64,000 nt of DNA from Streptomyces sp. AM 2-1-1 (GCF_029167645.1 NZ_CP119147.1:1860001-1924000); one strand, 5' to 3'; numbered from the stretch's first letter, positions 40,504 through 47,867 are shown. Notes: generated by a model from the sequence alone, not told the origin. A program made the numbers and translations.

Positions 40504-41325
40504 TCAGGGCCGTGACGCCTCCCCGCGCCCTCTGAAAACACCGTCCACCGCCGCCCGGGTGCGAGTCTCGCTCGCAGGCATTAGGTGGGTGTACGTCCGC
40601 AGCGTGAAGCCGGGGTCATGGTGCCCCAGGTACTCGCTGAGCGCCTTGATGCTCTCCCCCGCGTCCAGCAGCACCGACGCGTAGAAGTGCCTCAACGCGT
40701 GCGTGCCGTTGTCGCGGATCATCGGCACGCCGGCGGCTTCAAGAGTGGGCTTCCACACCCTGTGATTGAAGCGGTTGCGGTTCAGCGCCAGGCCCTCGGG
40801 CCCGTAGAGAATGAGCGTCGCGGTCACGAGCGGCCCGTTCAGGTCCTTCCACGGCAGGGTGACCTCCCGCGCCGGGTATTGCGCGATGTGCGCCCGCAGT
40901 GCTTCCGCAACCGACTCCGGCAGGGGAACGTCCCGCTCCTTGCCCCCCTTGGGCGGAGCGAACACAGGACGGTTCCGCAGGAGCTTCACCTGCCGTGCCA
41001 CGTGCACGACGCCGCCGCCGAGGAAGTCCACGTCCTCGATCGCAAGCCCGAAGACCTCCCCTTGCCGCAAACCACAACCGGCGGCAGGCTCGACCAGCAC
41101 GCGGTAGCGGTCGGGAAGCGCCGCGCGCACGGCCATCACCCGATCGACCGACCAGGGCTTCACCTTGCGGGGGTCGCAGCCGCCCGTACGGCGCACCTGC
41201 TCCTGCCACCGCTCGAAGCCTGGGGCGTTGGCGACCCGTAAGAGGTCGGCGAGGGTCAGGGGGTCGGTGCTCAGGGAGGCCGCGGAACCGGCAACGGCCT
41301 CCGGGGCGACGGGGAAGGAGGTCAC
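40504..41325 (-). CDS. Chimeric tyrosine recombinase: RepSA-like N-terminus, integrase C-terminus
   Basis: 273 residues; typical Streptomyces element integrases are about 380 or longer. Residues about 54-273 are the catalytic domain: Arg in GCGLRQGEVFGL, HALRHFY (HxxR), LGHHDPGFTLRTYTHL (His and the nucleophile Tyr). The N-terminal core-binding and arm-binding domains are missing. Instead residues about 20-50 (LADLLRVANAPGFERW, QEQVRRTGGC) look like the start of a RepSA-type initiator. An in-frame deletion joining repSA to int would explain this. GTG overlaps the upstream stop (GTGA). Probably not an active integrase alone. Confidence 0.85.
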   Translation of the reverse strand: MTSFPVAPEAVAGSAASLSTDPLTLADLLRVANAPGFERWQEQVRRTGGCDPRKVKPWSVDRVMAVRAALPDRYRVLVEPAAGCGLRQGEVFGLAIEDVDFLGGGVVHVARQVKLLRNRPVFAPPKGGKERDVPLPESVAEALRAHIAQYPAREVTLPWKDLNGPLVTATLILYGPEGLALNRNRFNHRVWKPTLEAAGVPMIRDNGTHALRHFYASVLLDAGESIKALSEYLGHHDPGFTLRTYTHLMPASETRTRAAVDGVFRGRGEASRP

Positions 41326-41537
41326 TGGTGGTCCTCCGCCGGGTAGCCGTGCCCGATCGGCGGGTAGAAGCCGCGCACCTTCGCGTCTTCCTCGGCGTAG
41401 TGCGCGTCATCGACCACCGTGAAAAACCGGGTGTTGGGGCGGACGTCGTGAGCGTCGAGGTACATACCGATCTGCTCGGTACGCCTCTCGTCCGCCCACT
41501 CAGCCGCGTGCAGGGCGTCATCGGGAAAGGCGGTCAC
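41322..41537 (-). CDS. Small hypothetical protein of the element
   Basis: 71 residues, GTG start. An acidic helical N-terminus (DDALHAAEWADERRTEQIG) is followed by RFFTVVDDAHYAEEDAKVRGFY. No family recognised. It ends by GTGA overlap with the chimeric integrase, and itself begins by GTGA overlap with a short frame upstream, so it is part of a coupled operon. Probably the gene that preceded repSA in the ancestral element. Confidence 0.65.
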   Translation of the reverse strand: MTAFPDDALHAAEWADERRTEQIGMYLDAHDVRPNTRFFTVVDDAHYAEEDAKVRGFYPPIGHGYPAEDHQ

Positions 41538-41611
41538 ACGCCCACCTCGTCCACGTCATCGCCGTACGCGCGGTAGACCCGGAAGGTGTCGTCCCCAACG
41601 AAGCCGTACAC
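41534..41611 (-). CDS. Very short ORF, or displaced tail of the preceding gene
   Basis: 25 residues from GTG 41609-41611 (VYGFVGDDTFRVYRAYGDDV and five more). It has no ribosome binding site, is in frame with the 122-aa gene just after that gene's TAG stop, and overlaps the next gene by GTGA. It may be the original C-terminus of the 122-aa protein cut off by the TAG. Confidence 0.3.
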   Translation of the reverse strand: MYGFVGDDTFRVYRAYGDDVDEVGV

Positions 41612-41620
41612 CGGTTCGTG

Positions 41621-41989
41621 CTAGCCCAGGCGGAAGGTCAGCATCGCGTTGGTCTGCTCGACACAGTCGAGCCGCGCACGGTCGGGGAAACGACCACGGA
41701 ACCAGCGCCGCGTCTCTGCCGGGACCGGACCGTGCAACCGCAGAACCCGGTAGTACTGCGACTCCATGCCGGAGCGGTACACGTCTTCGAAGCCGAGCCG
41801 ATCAACGCCCTGCGCCACCCAGGCGAGCACCTGCGGCGGGACGCCCCTCGACCAGGAGAAGCCCGTGGGCATGTCGGAGGCGTACAGCGCGACCGCTCGT
41901 TCCGCGCCCGTCATCCGCAAGATTGTGAGCAAGGCACGCTCAGCGGAAGTATCCGAACTGGGACGCGCAGCTAAGAGCGTTGCAGGCAT
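41621..41989 (-). CDS. Hypothetical protein of the element
   Basis: 122 residues, ATG 41987-41989 with GAGGGAG upstream. Composition is that of a folded cytosolic protein: LLTILRMTGAERAVALYASD, then WVAQGVDRLGFEDVYRSGM and RRWFRGRFPDRARLD. No family recognised. It is divergent from the GntR gene and its promoter region contains one of the two GntR-type operators, so it is likely repressed by that regulator. Confidence 0.7.
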   Translation of the reverse strand: MPATLLAARPSSDTSAERALLTILRMTGAERAVALYASDMPTGFSWSRGVPPQVLAWVAQGVDRLGFEDVYRSGMESQYYRVLRLHGPVPAETRRWFRGRFPDRARLDCVEQTNAMLTFRLG

Positions 41990-42087
41990 GATGGAAGCTC
42001 CCTCAGGGGATGGGGAGCGGCACATCTGCTTGGCCGTAGGGTGCTGCTCCCGGCTACTCAGCTAGCGGTTCACTTAACCCGCTTGCT

Positions 42088-42106
42088 CAACTTGTTGGTA
42101 CAAGTT
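42088..42106. promoter_or_regulatory. Operator 1 of the GntR regulator (predicted)
   Basis: The dyad AACTTG-TTGGTA-CAAGTT (42089-42106) lies between the divergent 122-aa gene and the GntR gene. Its first 14 bases (42088-42101) recur in inverted orientation at 42161-42174. The AT-rich palindrome in a GC-rich genome fits a GntR-family operator. Confidence 0.65.
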
Positions 42107-42160
42107 GATGTGATGATGCTGCACCGCACGAAGCTCCGCGTCAAGAGATTCGACGTACAT

Positions 42161-42174
42161 GTACCAACAAGTTG
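42161..42174. promoter_or_regulatory. Operator 2 of the GntR regulator (predicted)
   Basis: GTACCAACAAGTTG is the exact reverse complement of 42088-42101 and lies 23 bp before the GntR start codon, where bound repressor would block its own promoter. Confidence 0.6.
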
Positions 42175-42197
42175 CGCGAGTGCGCGATGATGAGCGA

Positions 42198-42965
42198 ATG
42201 AGCAAGCAGCCGAAGTACCGACAAGTGGCCGACGCACTGCGCCGAGAGATCGACTCGGGGACCTTCTCTCCGGGGGCGCGCCTCCCTTCCGAGAGCGAAC
42301 TTTCGGCCCGCTTCGACGCCTCCCGGAACACCATCCGGTCCGGCCTGGGGCTTCTCGTCGGCGAAGGTCTTATCTCATCGAGCCAGGGCCTGGGCTACGA
42401 AGTTCGCAAGCACGAGGTGTTCGAGCTGAACGCCTCTCGCTTCGAAGACCTGAACTTCCCGCAGAACGGCGACGCCTACTCGACCGACGTGACGAACGCC
42501 GGGCGCCGGCCGCACCAGACGTTCAGGGTCGAGGTCACCACCGCGCCTGAGGATGTGGCGAAGCGGCTTGAAATCGAGCCCGGCTCCACGGCCGTACTCC
42601 GGTTCTGCCATCGCTTTGTAGACGACGTCCCCTGGTCGACACAGGCCACTCACTACCCCGAATGGCTGGTGAAGAAGGGCCCCCGACTCACTGAGCCCGG
42701 AGACATAGCGGAGGGAACCACGCGCTACCTGGCAAGTCTCGGCATCGAGCAGATTGGGTATGCCGACGAGATCGCTACCCGCATGCCGACTCCCGAGGAG
42801 GCCCGACTGCTGGAGGTCGGCTCTGGTGTTCCCGTCTTGCTCTGGACACGCACTGGCTACTCCAACGCGCATCCGATTCGGTGCACAGTCACCACCTTCC
42901 GAGGCGACCTGAACCGGATGAACTACGAGATCGGCGATCTGTCTGCCCGGGACGGTGTTCAGTGA
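42198..42965 (+). CDS. GntR family regulator with UTRA domain (KorSA-like role)
   Basis: 255 residues from ATG 42198 (MSKQPKYRQVADALRREID); the frame is open to an ATG at 42159 that overlaps operator 2. The winged helix spans about 5-72 (GARLPSESELSARFDASRNT, then IRSGLGLLVGEGLI). A UTRA ligand-binding domain follows from about 110 (RFCHRFVDDVPWSTQATHYP). GntR proteins such as KorSA control transfer and replication in pSAM2-type elements. Its stop overlaps the GNAT start (GTGA). Confidence 0.88.
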   Translation: MSKQPKYRQVADALRREIDSGTFSPGARLPSESELSARFDASRNTIRSGLGLLVGEGLISSSQGLGYEVRKHEVFELNASRFEDLNFPQNGDAYSTDVTNAGRRPHQTFRVEVTTAPEDVAKRLEIEPGSTAVLRFCHRFVDDVPWSTQATHYPEWLVKKGPRLTEPGDIAEGTTRYLASLGIEQIGYADEIATRMPTPEEARLLEVGSGVPVLLWTRTGYSNAHPIRCTVTTFRGDLNRMNYEIGDLSARDGVQ

Positions 42966-43525
42966 GGATCACAACTGCGGTCCCGGAGGATTTGGATCAC
43001 CTTCTGGCCTTCCGCAAGGAAGCTGCATCTTGGATCAGCGAGCTCGGAAGCGACCAATGGAGCCGCCCATACCCTGCTGATCGTCTCCTTGCCACGATCG
43101 ACGCTCGAACCGTCTTCATGGTGCGCGACGGGGAGCGGACAGCCGCGACCATCACGCTGACTCCCGAAGCCGAAGAAGGACTCTGGTCGGATGAAGAGTT
43201 GAGGGAAGCGTCCCTGTTCGTCAACAAGCTGACGGTGTCACGCGACTATGCGGGCACGAATCTAGGGGGAAAGATCCTCGACTGGGCGGGAGATCGGGCT
43301 GCTCAGGCGTCAGCGAAGTGGCTACGGCTGGATGCATGGACGAGCAATGTCGCGCTTCAGCGCTACTACATCCGGCAGAACTTCCAGCACGTCAGGACGG
43401 TCCTGGAAGGCGGTGCCGTCAACGGCGGTCCCCGTGTCTCCGGTTGGCTTGCTCAGCGTGCCGCACACCCTTCTGCCCACGGATTCGTTGACGAGACTCC
43501 CAGGCCGGAGCCTGTCCATAGCTGA
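42962..43525 (+). CDS. GNAT family N-acetyltransferase
   Basis: 187 residues, GTG start coupled to the GntR stop by a 4-bp overlap. The acetyl-CoA binding region reads LTVSRDYAGTNLGGKILDWA near residue 97, followed by LRLDAWTSNVALQRYYIRQN and FQHVR, the usual GNAT C-terminal pattern. Substrate unknown. Co-expression with the regulator suggests it acts on, or is controlled with, the element. Confidence 0.87.
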   Translation: MRITTAVPEDLDHLLAFRKEAASWISELGSDQWSRPYPADRLLATIDARTVFMVRDGERTAATITLTPEAEEGLWSDEELREASLFVNKLTVSRDYAGTNLGGKILDWAGDRAAQASAKWLRLDAWTSNVALQRYYIRQNFQHVRTVLEGGAVNGGPRVSGWLAQRAAHPSAHGFVDETPRPEPVHS

Positions 43526-44097
43526 CGCAGTTACAGGTTTCTCTACCTCATCAAGGCACCCGGCTGCGCTCTGCTCCGCCGGGCGCGCTTCCCGGCTCTG
43601 GCTGCGCCCGCGCTCCTGCCTTCGGCCCGCTCGGCGCTGCCGCCGCCGACGCGCGCCCACAACTGGATAGGCCCGGGGGCATGAGACGAGAACCAAGCCC
43701 GCGGCTTCACGACGATGCCTCCGGCGGGGGCGCTCAGACTCCGGGATGGGAGGGGCGCCGTTCGCGGGTGCCGGTTGGAGCGTGGCGCGCGTCGTGGTGG
43801 CTCCCATCCCGACCACCTTCGACCCAGGCAGAGCCGAGCAGTCGCGGCCCAGGGCGTCAAGGTCGTTCGTACAGTGGTGCGCTCCACCTTGACGCCCTGA
43901 ACCACGACCGCTCCACGGTGTGTGGGTCGAAGGCGGACGGGATGGGAGCCGGGGTGAGTGGTGGGTGAGATGAACGTGTCAGCAGGCAGTGGGTTACAAA
44001 CCATCGCGCCCCCTGACCGTCTCAGCAGGTCAGGGGGCGCGGAGCTGCACACGAGAATCGACCTACATAGGCCGACCGCCGCGTCGAGTCTCGGACG
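43526..44097. other. 572-bp non-coding part of the element
   Basis: No credible gene: frames on both strands give Arg/Ser/Gly-rich products, and several end in the inverted repeat described separately. The segment before the repeat (about 43543-43730) has short GC-rich inverted runs. I suspect it belongs to a family of non-coding segments carried by Streptomyces elements, but I could not check this. Confidence 0.55.
43799..43950. repeat. Large imperfect inverted repeat, 65-bp arms
   Basis: Left arm 43799-43863, right arm 43886-43950, with a 22-nt centre. Aligned by hand the arms match at 53 of 65 positions. Perfect blocks include GGCTCCCATCCCG-like outer ends and the inner CAGGGCGTCAAGGT. 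It can form a long cruciform or RNA hairpin. Function unknown: candidates are a transfer or replication site, or a structured RNA. Confidence 0.85.
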
Positions 44098-44472
44098 CTA
44101 ACCGCACTCAGTCAGCACAGCCGAGTTCGAGGGCTTCAGCACTCCGTAAGAAGGACGACGGCTCTGTTCCCTCTCCACCCGACGTGAGGTCGCCTGCTGG
44201 CTCAAGTGAGCCACAGCGTTAAGAGCAACGGGCAGGACCTCCAGCACCTGCGAGGGAACGTGGTACTCGGACGCCAGACGTGCGCGCAGCTCAGCGTCGA
44301 AATCAACACTGAGTGTCAGAAGCTCGATCCCCAGCACCATGCCGTAAGAGTCAAGATCGACAGTCACCTCGTCCGTAAACTGGACGGTACGAGCGACCTC
44401 GCCGTGCCCAAGTTCCACGTACGCAAGGGCAGCGACAGGGTCGATTTCAACCTGAATCATTGATTCAGTCAT
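44098..44472 (-). CDS. DUF2283 family protein, antitoxin-like partner
   Basis: 124 residues; ATG 44470-44472 with GGAG upstream. The DUF2283 core is IQVEIDPVAALAYVELGHGE through VTVDLDSYGMVLGIELLTLS (about 5-58). A helical and basic extension follows. It overlaps the DUF4258 gene by 8 bp. DUF2283 proteins are often found beside DUF4258 proteins and are suspected antitoxins. Confidence 0.83.
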   Translation of the reverse strand: MTESMIQVEIDPVAALAYVELGHGEVARTVQFTDEVTVDLDSYGMVLGIELLTLSVDFDAELRARLASEYHVPSQVLEVLPVALNAVAHLSQQATSRRVEREQSRRPSYGVLKPSNSAVLTECG

Positions 44473-44707
44473 CGTCAACTCCATCCCAGGCAACACTTTT
44501 GATGATCTTGTCCGAACTCGGGGCAGCGTCCGGGACCACCCAGACCTTCAGTATCGCTCCACTTAGGCCAGGGCCGCGATACCTGATGCTGTTCTTGGGC
44601 GTAGTGATTCTCTCACTATAGTTACTTAGCGCATTCTCGATGTCACTCTCAGCTATGCGGCGCTGGCGCATCCGCCGCCTGGCGTGGTTCGTGTACGTCA
44701 GGATCAT
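44465..44707 (-). CDS. DUF4258 family protein, putative RNase-type toxin
   Basis: 80 residues: ILTYTNHARRRMRQRRIAES, then DIENALSNYSERITTPKNS and IRYRGPGLSGAILKVWVVP. The HARxRMxxR start is the DUF4258 signature, and the fold is thought to relate to small ribonuclease-type toxins. The ATG shares one base with the stop of the upstream gene (TGATG). Codons CTA, AGA and ATA are unlike the host. Confidence 0.83.
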   Translation of the reverse strand: MILTYTNHARRRMRQRRIAESDIENALSNYSERITTPKNSIRYRGPGLSGAILKVWVVPDAAPSSDKIIKSVAWDGVDDD

Positions 44708-45120
44708 CAGGCATCGGCCTGCTCGGGAGGTCGTTGAACCTCCACCTCAAAGGAGATGTCGTCAGACCGCTCGTCATTGACCGATACCTCAAAGGTATAA
44801 GTACCCGGCGAGGAGACCGGCAAGCCAAAAGTCGCCGCGAACGCCACACCAACCAGCCCCTTGTGAGGCTTAGCATCAGTCGGTGCGGCCAGAACCGTGT
44901 CCATCCTCAGGCCAACCCCGCTCGGCGGGCGCAAGGATACACTGAGCCTCGCATCCTTCTCTGACTCGGTCAACTGCACCCGCAGGGCGCACGCCAGCGG
45001 AATCTGAGACGGCAGCGCGTTCACGGCGATGCGGTCAAAACCGGCGCCGACGACAGTCAGCAGACCACTGGCATCTACACGTGCATACTCTGCCAGAACC
45101 ACGTACTGCAAGCGGGCCAT
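44707..45120 (-). CDS. DUF6941-like protein, first gene of the three-gene operon
   Basis: 137 residues, GGAGG then ATG 45118-45120. MARLQYVVLAEYARVDASGL followed by LTVVGAGFDRIAVNALPSQI is typical of a small beta-rich family I recall as DUF6941. The C-terminal half looks like a beta-sandwich (GTYTFEVSVNDERSDDISFE). Function unknown. Coupled by TGATG to the DUF4258 gene. Confidence 0.75.
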   Translation of the reverse strand: MARLQYVVLAEYARVDASGLLTVVGAGFDRIAVNALPSQIPLACALRVQLTESEKDARLSVSLRPPSGVGLRMDTVLAAPTDAKPHKGLVGVAFAATFGLPVSSPGTYTFEVSVNDERSDDISFEVEVQRPPEQADA

Positions 45121-45389
45121 CTAAACCTCCGTGAGTCAAAGTACGGGACGCGACATGTCTATGTCTCAGTCTTGGCAAGGTAGCCGCATCAAAGAGTGCA
45201 CCTCGAAGAAGACGCCTCATGATCACTAAACAACCGTTCGACTCTAGACGTTGGTGTCACGCCTGGGCCGTCGTGGGGCCGTCCGAGGGCAACCAGCGAC
45301 AACAAACTTTGACAAGTGATCGCCGACAACGCGCACCTCACACGCCCTGCTCACGCCAGAAGCGCAGGTCGCCCGACCAGGCGGTCACT
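45121..45389. other. Promoter-bearing region at the right edge of the element
   Basis: 269 bp. GGAGG for the DUF6941-like gene lies at its left end. The minus strand holds TTGCCA near 45177 and the palindrome GACATGTC near 45155, either of which may be regulatory. Nothing else was recognised up to the right repeat. Confidence 0.4.
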
Positions 45390-45412
45390 ACTTCGGCTTC
45401 TGAGAAGCCCGC
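45390..45412. repeat. Right attachment site (attR)
   Basis: Second copy of the 23-bp repeat, identical to 40448-40470, with the same GGCTTC-TGA-GAAGCC palindrome at 45395-45409. It is followed by DNA resembling that beside attL, including the int relic. Confidence 0.85.
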
Positions 45413-45445
45413 GAGTCAGGGCCGTTCGCACTCCCATGGGCCGTA

Positions 45446-45613
45446 TCAGGGACGTGGCGCGTGCCTGCGGCCCCCGAGAACGCCGTCCACCGCCGCTCGG
45501 GTTCGGGTCTCGCTCGCGGGCATGAGGTGGGTGGACCTCCCCGGCGTGCAGCCGGGATCGTGAGACCCCAGGTACGCGCCAAGCGCCTTGATGCTCTCCC
45601 CCGCGTCCAGCAG
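45446..45613 (-). pseudogene. Integrase relic, C-terminal 55 codons
   Basis: Minus strand translates as LLDAGESIKALGAYLGSHD, then PGCTPGRSTHLMPASETRT, closely matching the C-terminus of the intact copy at 40504. The catalytic Tyr context RTYTHL has become GRSTHL, so the nucleophile is lost, and LGHHD became LGSHD, losing the conserved His. Homology stops near 45613. It is the remains of another element that used the same site. Confidence 0.85.
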
Positions 45614-45829
45614 GACGCGCAGGAGACCTCGCAGTCACCCGTGAGACCGTCGCCGGCCTCGTCCGACCGGCTCCCGCTCCCGGCCGTCGCGCCGGAGCCG
45701 CCCGAGAGCATCCGGACCATCTCCCCGTCCTCGCTGCCTTCCCCCACGGGACCGGGCCACGACGGGCCGGGAACGTACGCGTGAGCGCACACCGCCGCGC
45801 ACGGATGAACGGGAAACGGCGAAGCCAGG

Positions 45830-46780
45830 TCACCACCGGGCGCGGAGCACGCCGTCGCTGTCGGGCAGAGCGGCCTGGAAGAGCGGAGGGTGTCGGTCGA
45901 GGGACACGGGCAGGACGCAGGCAGCACGCGAGCCCGCCACCAGGGTGGCGAGTTGCCGGTGGTCGCTCTCGTCAACGGTGACGTGGTGGATCGTCGCATC
46001 CGGCGCTTCCCAGACGAACTCAACGGATTCGTCCTGGGGCAGCGCGGCGAGGACGGCCTCGACATCAGGGGTGAGGTCGGGCCAGAGAGTCACCAGCGCG
46101 CGGGGGCCCAGAGCGACGCGCACCGTGTGGAGAGTCTCCTCGGTGAGGCGGTGCCATCGGGTGGCGTTTCGGAGGTATGCCTCTTCCAGGAGCAGCGCCC
46201 GTGATGAGGCCAGTGCTGCCCGTACCCGTTCCCAGAAGTCCTCGTCCGCGGCCTGTGTCACCTCTGGTTCCTCAAGGTCCGCGGCATAGGGCGAGACGGT
46301 GATCGGTTCCGCGAACAACCCGACTTCGCGGGTACGGGCGACGGCTTCGTCGCAGGGCTGATCGCTGCCGACGTACACGTACTGGTCCCACCCGACGTGC
46401 ACGGTGAAGGTGTCCCGCCACTCCAGTCTGCACCAGGCACCATTGTCCCGGAGCATGGCACGGACCAGCTCCAGCGCGACCGGCACCGGGACCTCGGCCC
46501 CGTCGTGGTAGCCGGTGAGGTCGGGTGGGAACAGTCCGGCGAGGCCGTGTCCGTCGACCGGCGCCTCCAAGCCGAAGTTGACCTGGCAGGCGAGCTCCGG
46601 CTCGCGGATCTCCAGCCGGCGCGTACCCGAGTCCCGTGCGAAAGCGGCGATCGCCTCCAGGTAAGCCGCTTCGACCGGCCCGTGGTCGCTCACCGTGTCC
46701 TCGGTGCCGTTGTAGCGGCCGTGCTCGTCCCGGTCGGCGGGGTTGTACTTGGTTATCCGGTAGGCGAAGGACGGCGACAT
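45830..46780 (-). CDS. Hypothetical protein, N-terminal part of an RNA-binding-type family
   Basis: 316 residues (MSPSFAYRITKYNPADRDEH). From memory, Streptomyces have longer relatives in which this region (FPPDLTGYHDGAEVPVPVAL, LVRAMLRDNGAWCRLE, HVGWDQYVYVGS) is followed, after DSDGVLRARW, by S1 RNA-binding domains. Here the frame stops right after RARW. It could be a naturally short paralog or truncated by the recombination events next door. The function of the N-terminal domain is unknown. Confidence 0.75.
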   Translation of the reverse strand: MSPSFAYRITKYNPADRDEHGRYNGTEDTVSDHGPVEAAYLEAIAAFARDSGTRRLEIREPELACQVNFGLEAPVDGHGLAGLFPPDLTGYHDGAEVPVPVALELVRAMLRDNGAWCRLEWRDTFTVHVGWDQYVYVGSDQPCDEAVARTREVGLFAEPITVSPYAADLEEPEVTQAADEDFWERVRAALASSRALLLEEAYLRNATRWHRLTEETLHTVRVALGPRALVTLWPDLTPDVEAVLAALPQDESVEFVWEAPDATIHHVTVDESDHRQLATLVAGSRAACVLPVSLDRHPPLFQAALPDSDGVLRARW

Positions 46781-46968
46781 GCTGCTCCCTGAGCGGTGGG
46801 AAGGGGTGCCTGCGTGGTGGGTGACAGCCGCCTGCCGGGTTGCGCGCTCGGCAGTGCCGGCACTCCGCGCCTGCCAAAGGCGAACAGCGGATCTGCTGCT
46901 GCGTGGCTCCGGACCGGGCCTGGGCCTGTTCGGCGCTCAGGTACTTCCCGTGCGACGGGGAGTACGCC

Positions 46969-47826
46969 TCACCGGGCCCGGGGCACCCGCTGGCAGTGGG
47001 GGCAGAAGTAGCTGGACCGGTTCATCCAGGGGCGGCGCCGCATCGGGGTGCCGCAGCGGTGGCAGGGCTCGCCCTCCCGGCCGTAGGCGTCCAGCGAACG
47101 GTCGAAGTAGCCGGATTCGCCGTTCACGTTGACGTACAGGCTGTCGAACGAGGTGCCGCCCTGGGCGAGCGCCTCGTTCATCACCTCCCGGACGTGGCCG
47201 AGCAGTTCGGCGGACTTCGGGCGGGTGAGGGTCGCGGTCGGCCGGTCGTAGTGGAGCATCGTGCGCCAGAGCGCCTCGTCCGCGTAGATGTTGCCGACCC
47301 CGCTGATCAGCGACTGGTCGAGCAGCGCCCGCTTGAGCGTCGTACGGCGCAGCCGGAGCGCGGTGTGGAAGGCCGCGTCGTCGAAGGCCGGGTCGAGGGG
47401 GTCGCGGGCGATGTGCGCGATGACGTCGGGGAGCCCGTCCGGGGTGGTGGGGTGGAGGGAGAGTCCGCCGAAGGTGCGCTGGTCGACGAAGCGCAGATCG
47501 GTGCCGAGGGCGTCGTCGAAGCGCATCCGGATCCGCAGGTGCTTCTCGGTCGGAGCGCCGTCGGGTCGCACCAGCAGCTGACCGCTCATCCCGAGGTGAC
47601 CCAGGAGAGAGACGGGCGCGTCCTCCAGGGGGATCCACAGGTACTTGCCACGCCGCATCGCGGCCCCGAAGCGCGTGCCGCGCAGCCGCGCCGCGAAGTC
47701 CACCCCTCCCGCGAGGTGGCGCCGGACCGCACGCGGGTGGAGGACCTCCACCTCACGGACGGTCCGGCCGGCGACCCAGCGCTCCAGACCCCGGCGTACG
47801 ACTTCGACCTCGGGCAGTTCGGGCAC
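46969..47826 (-). CDS. mutM: Formamidopyrimidine-DNA glycosylase
   Basis: 285 residues, GTG start. The N-terminal Pro-Glu catalytic pair is in [20 protein letters not shown]. Helix-two-turn-helix [12 protein letters not shown] is followed by the C-terminal zinc finger [13 protein letters not shown] and YFCPHCQR. Removes 8-oxoguanine and nicks the strand. Follows rnc after a terminator hairpin. Confidence 0.96.
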   Translation of the reverse strand: MPELPEVEVVRRGLERWVAGRTVREVEVLHPRAVRRHLAGGVDFAARLRGTRFGAAMRRGKYLWIPLEDAPVSLLGHLGMSGQLLVRPDGAPTEKHLRIRMRFDDALGTDLRFVDQRTFGGLSLHPTTPDGLPDVIAHIARDPLDPAFDDAAFHTALRLRRTTLKRALLDQSLISGVGNIYADEALWRTMLHYDRPTATLTRPKSAELLGHVREVMNEALAQGGTSFDSLYVNVNGESGYFDRSLDAYGREGEPCHRCGTPMRRRPWMNRSSYFCPHCQRVPRAR

Positions 47827-47867
47827 GGTGACGCTCCTCCAGGGGCACCAGGGGGACGGGAAATGCC

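Larger units (their letters stand above)
40448..45412. mobile_element. Decayed integrative element (AICE-like) at the 3' end of the CAP gene
   Basis: Bounded by a 23-bp perfect direct repeat at 40448-40470 and 45390-45412. It contains an integrase next to the left repeat, a GntR regulator with paired operators, a GNAT gene and accessory genes. It lacks an intact replication initiator, excisionase and FtsK-like transfer gene. Codons such as CTA, ATA, AGA and ACT are more frequent here than in flanking genes. Gene content and the RepSA-like fragment suggest a pSAM2-type origin; that link is an inference. Confidence 0.82.

Noticed and set aside
43681..44052. Overlapping open frames on both strands in the element (about 95 and 169 codons)
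   Set aside because: Low-complexity Arg/Ser/Gly products, no ribosome binding sites, and they read through the large inverted repeat; non-coding DNA.
46780..46968. A third copy of the 23-bp attachment repeat near mutM that would bound the older element
   Set aside because: Searched by eye from 45.4 to 47 kb; no stretch with more than about half of the core was found.
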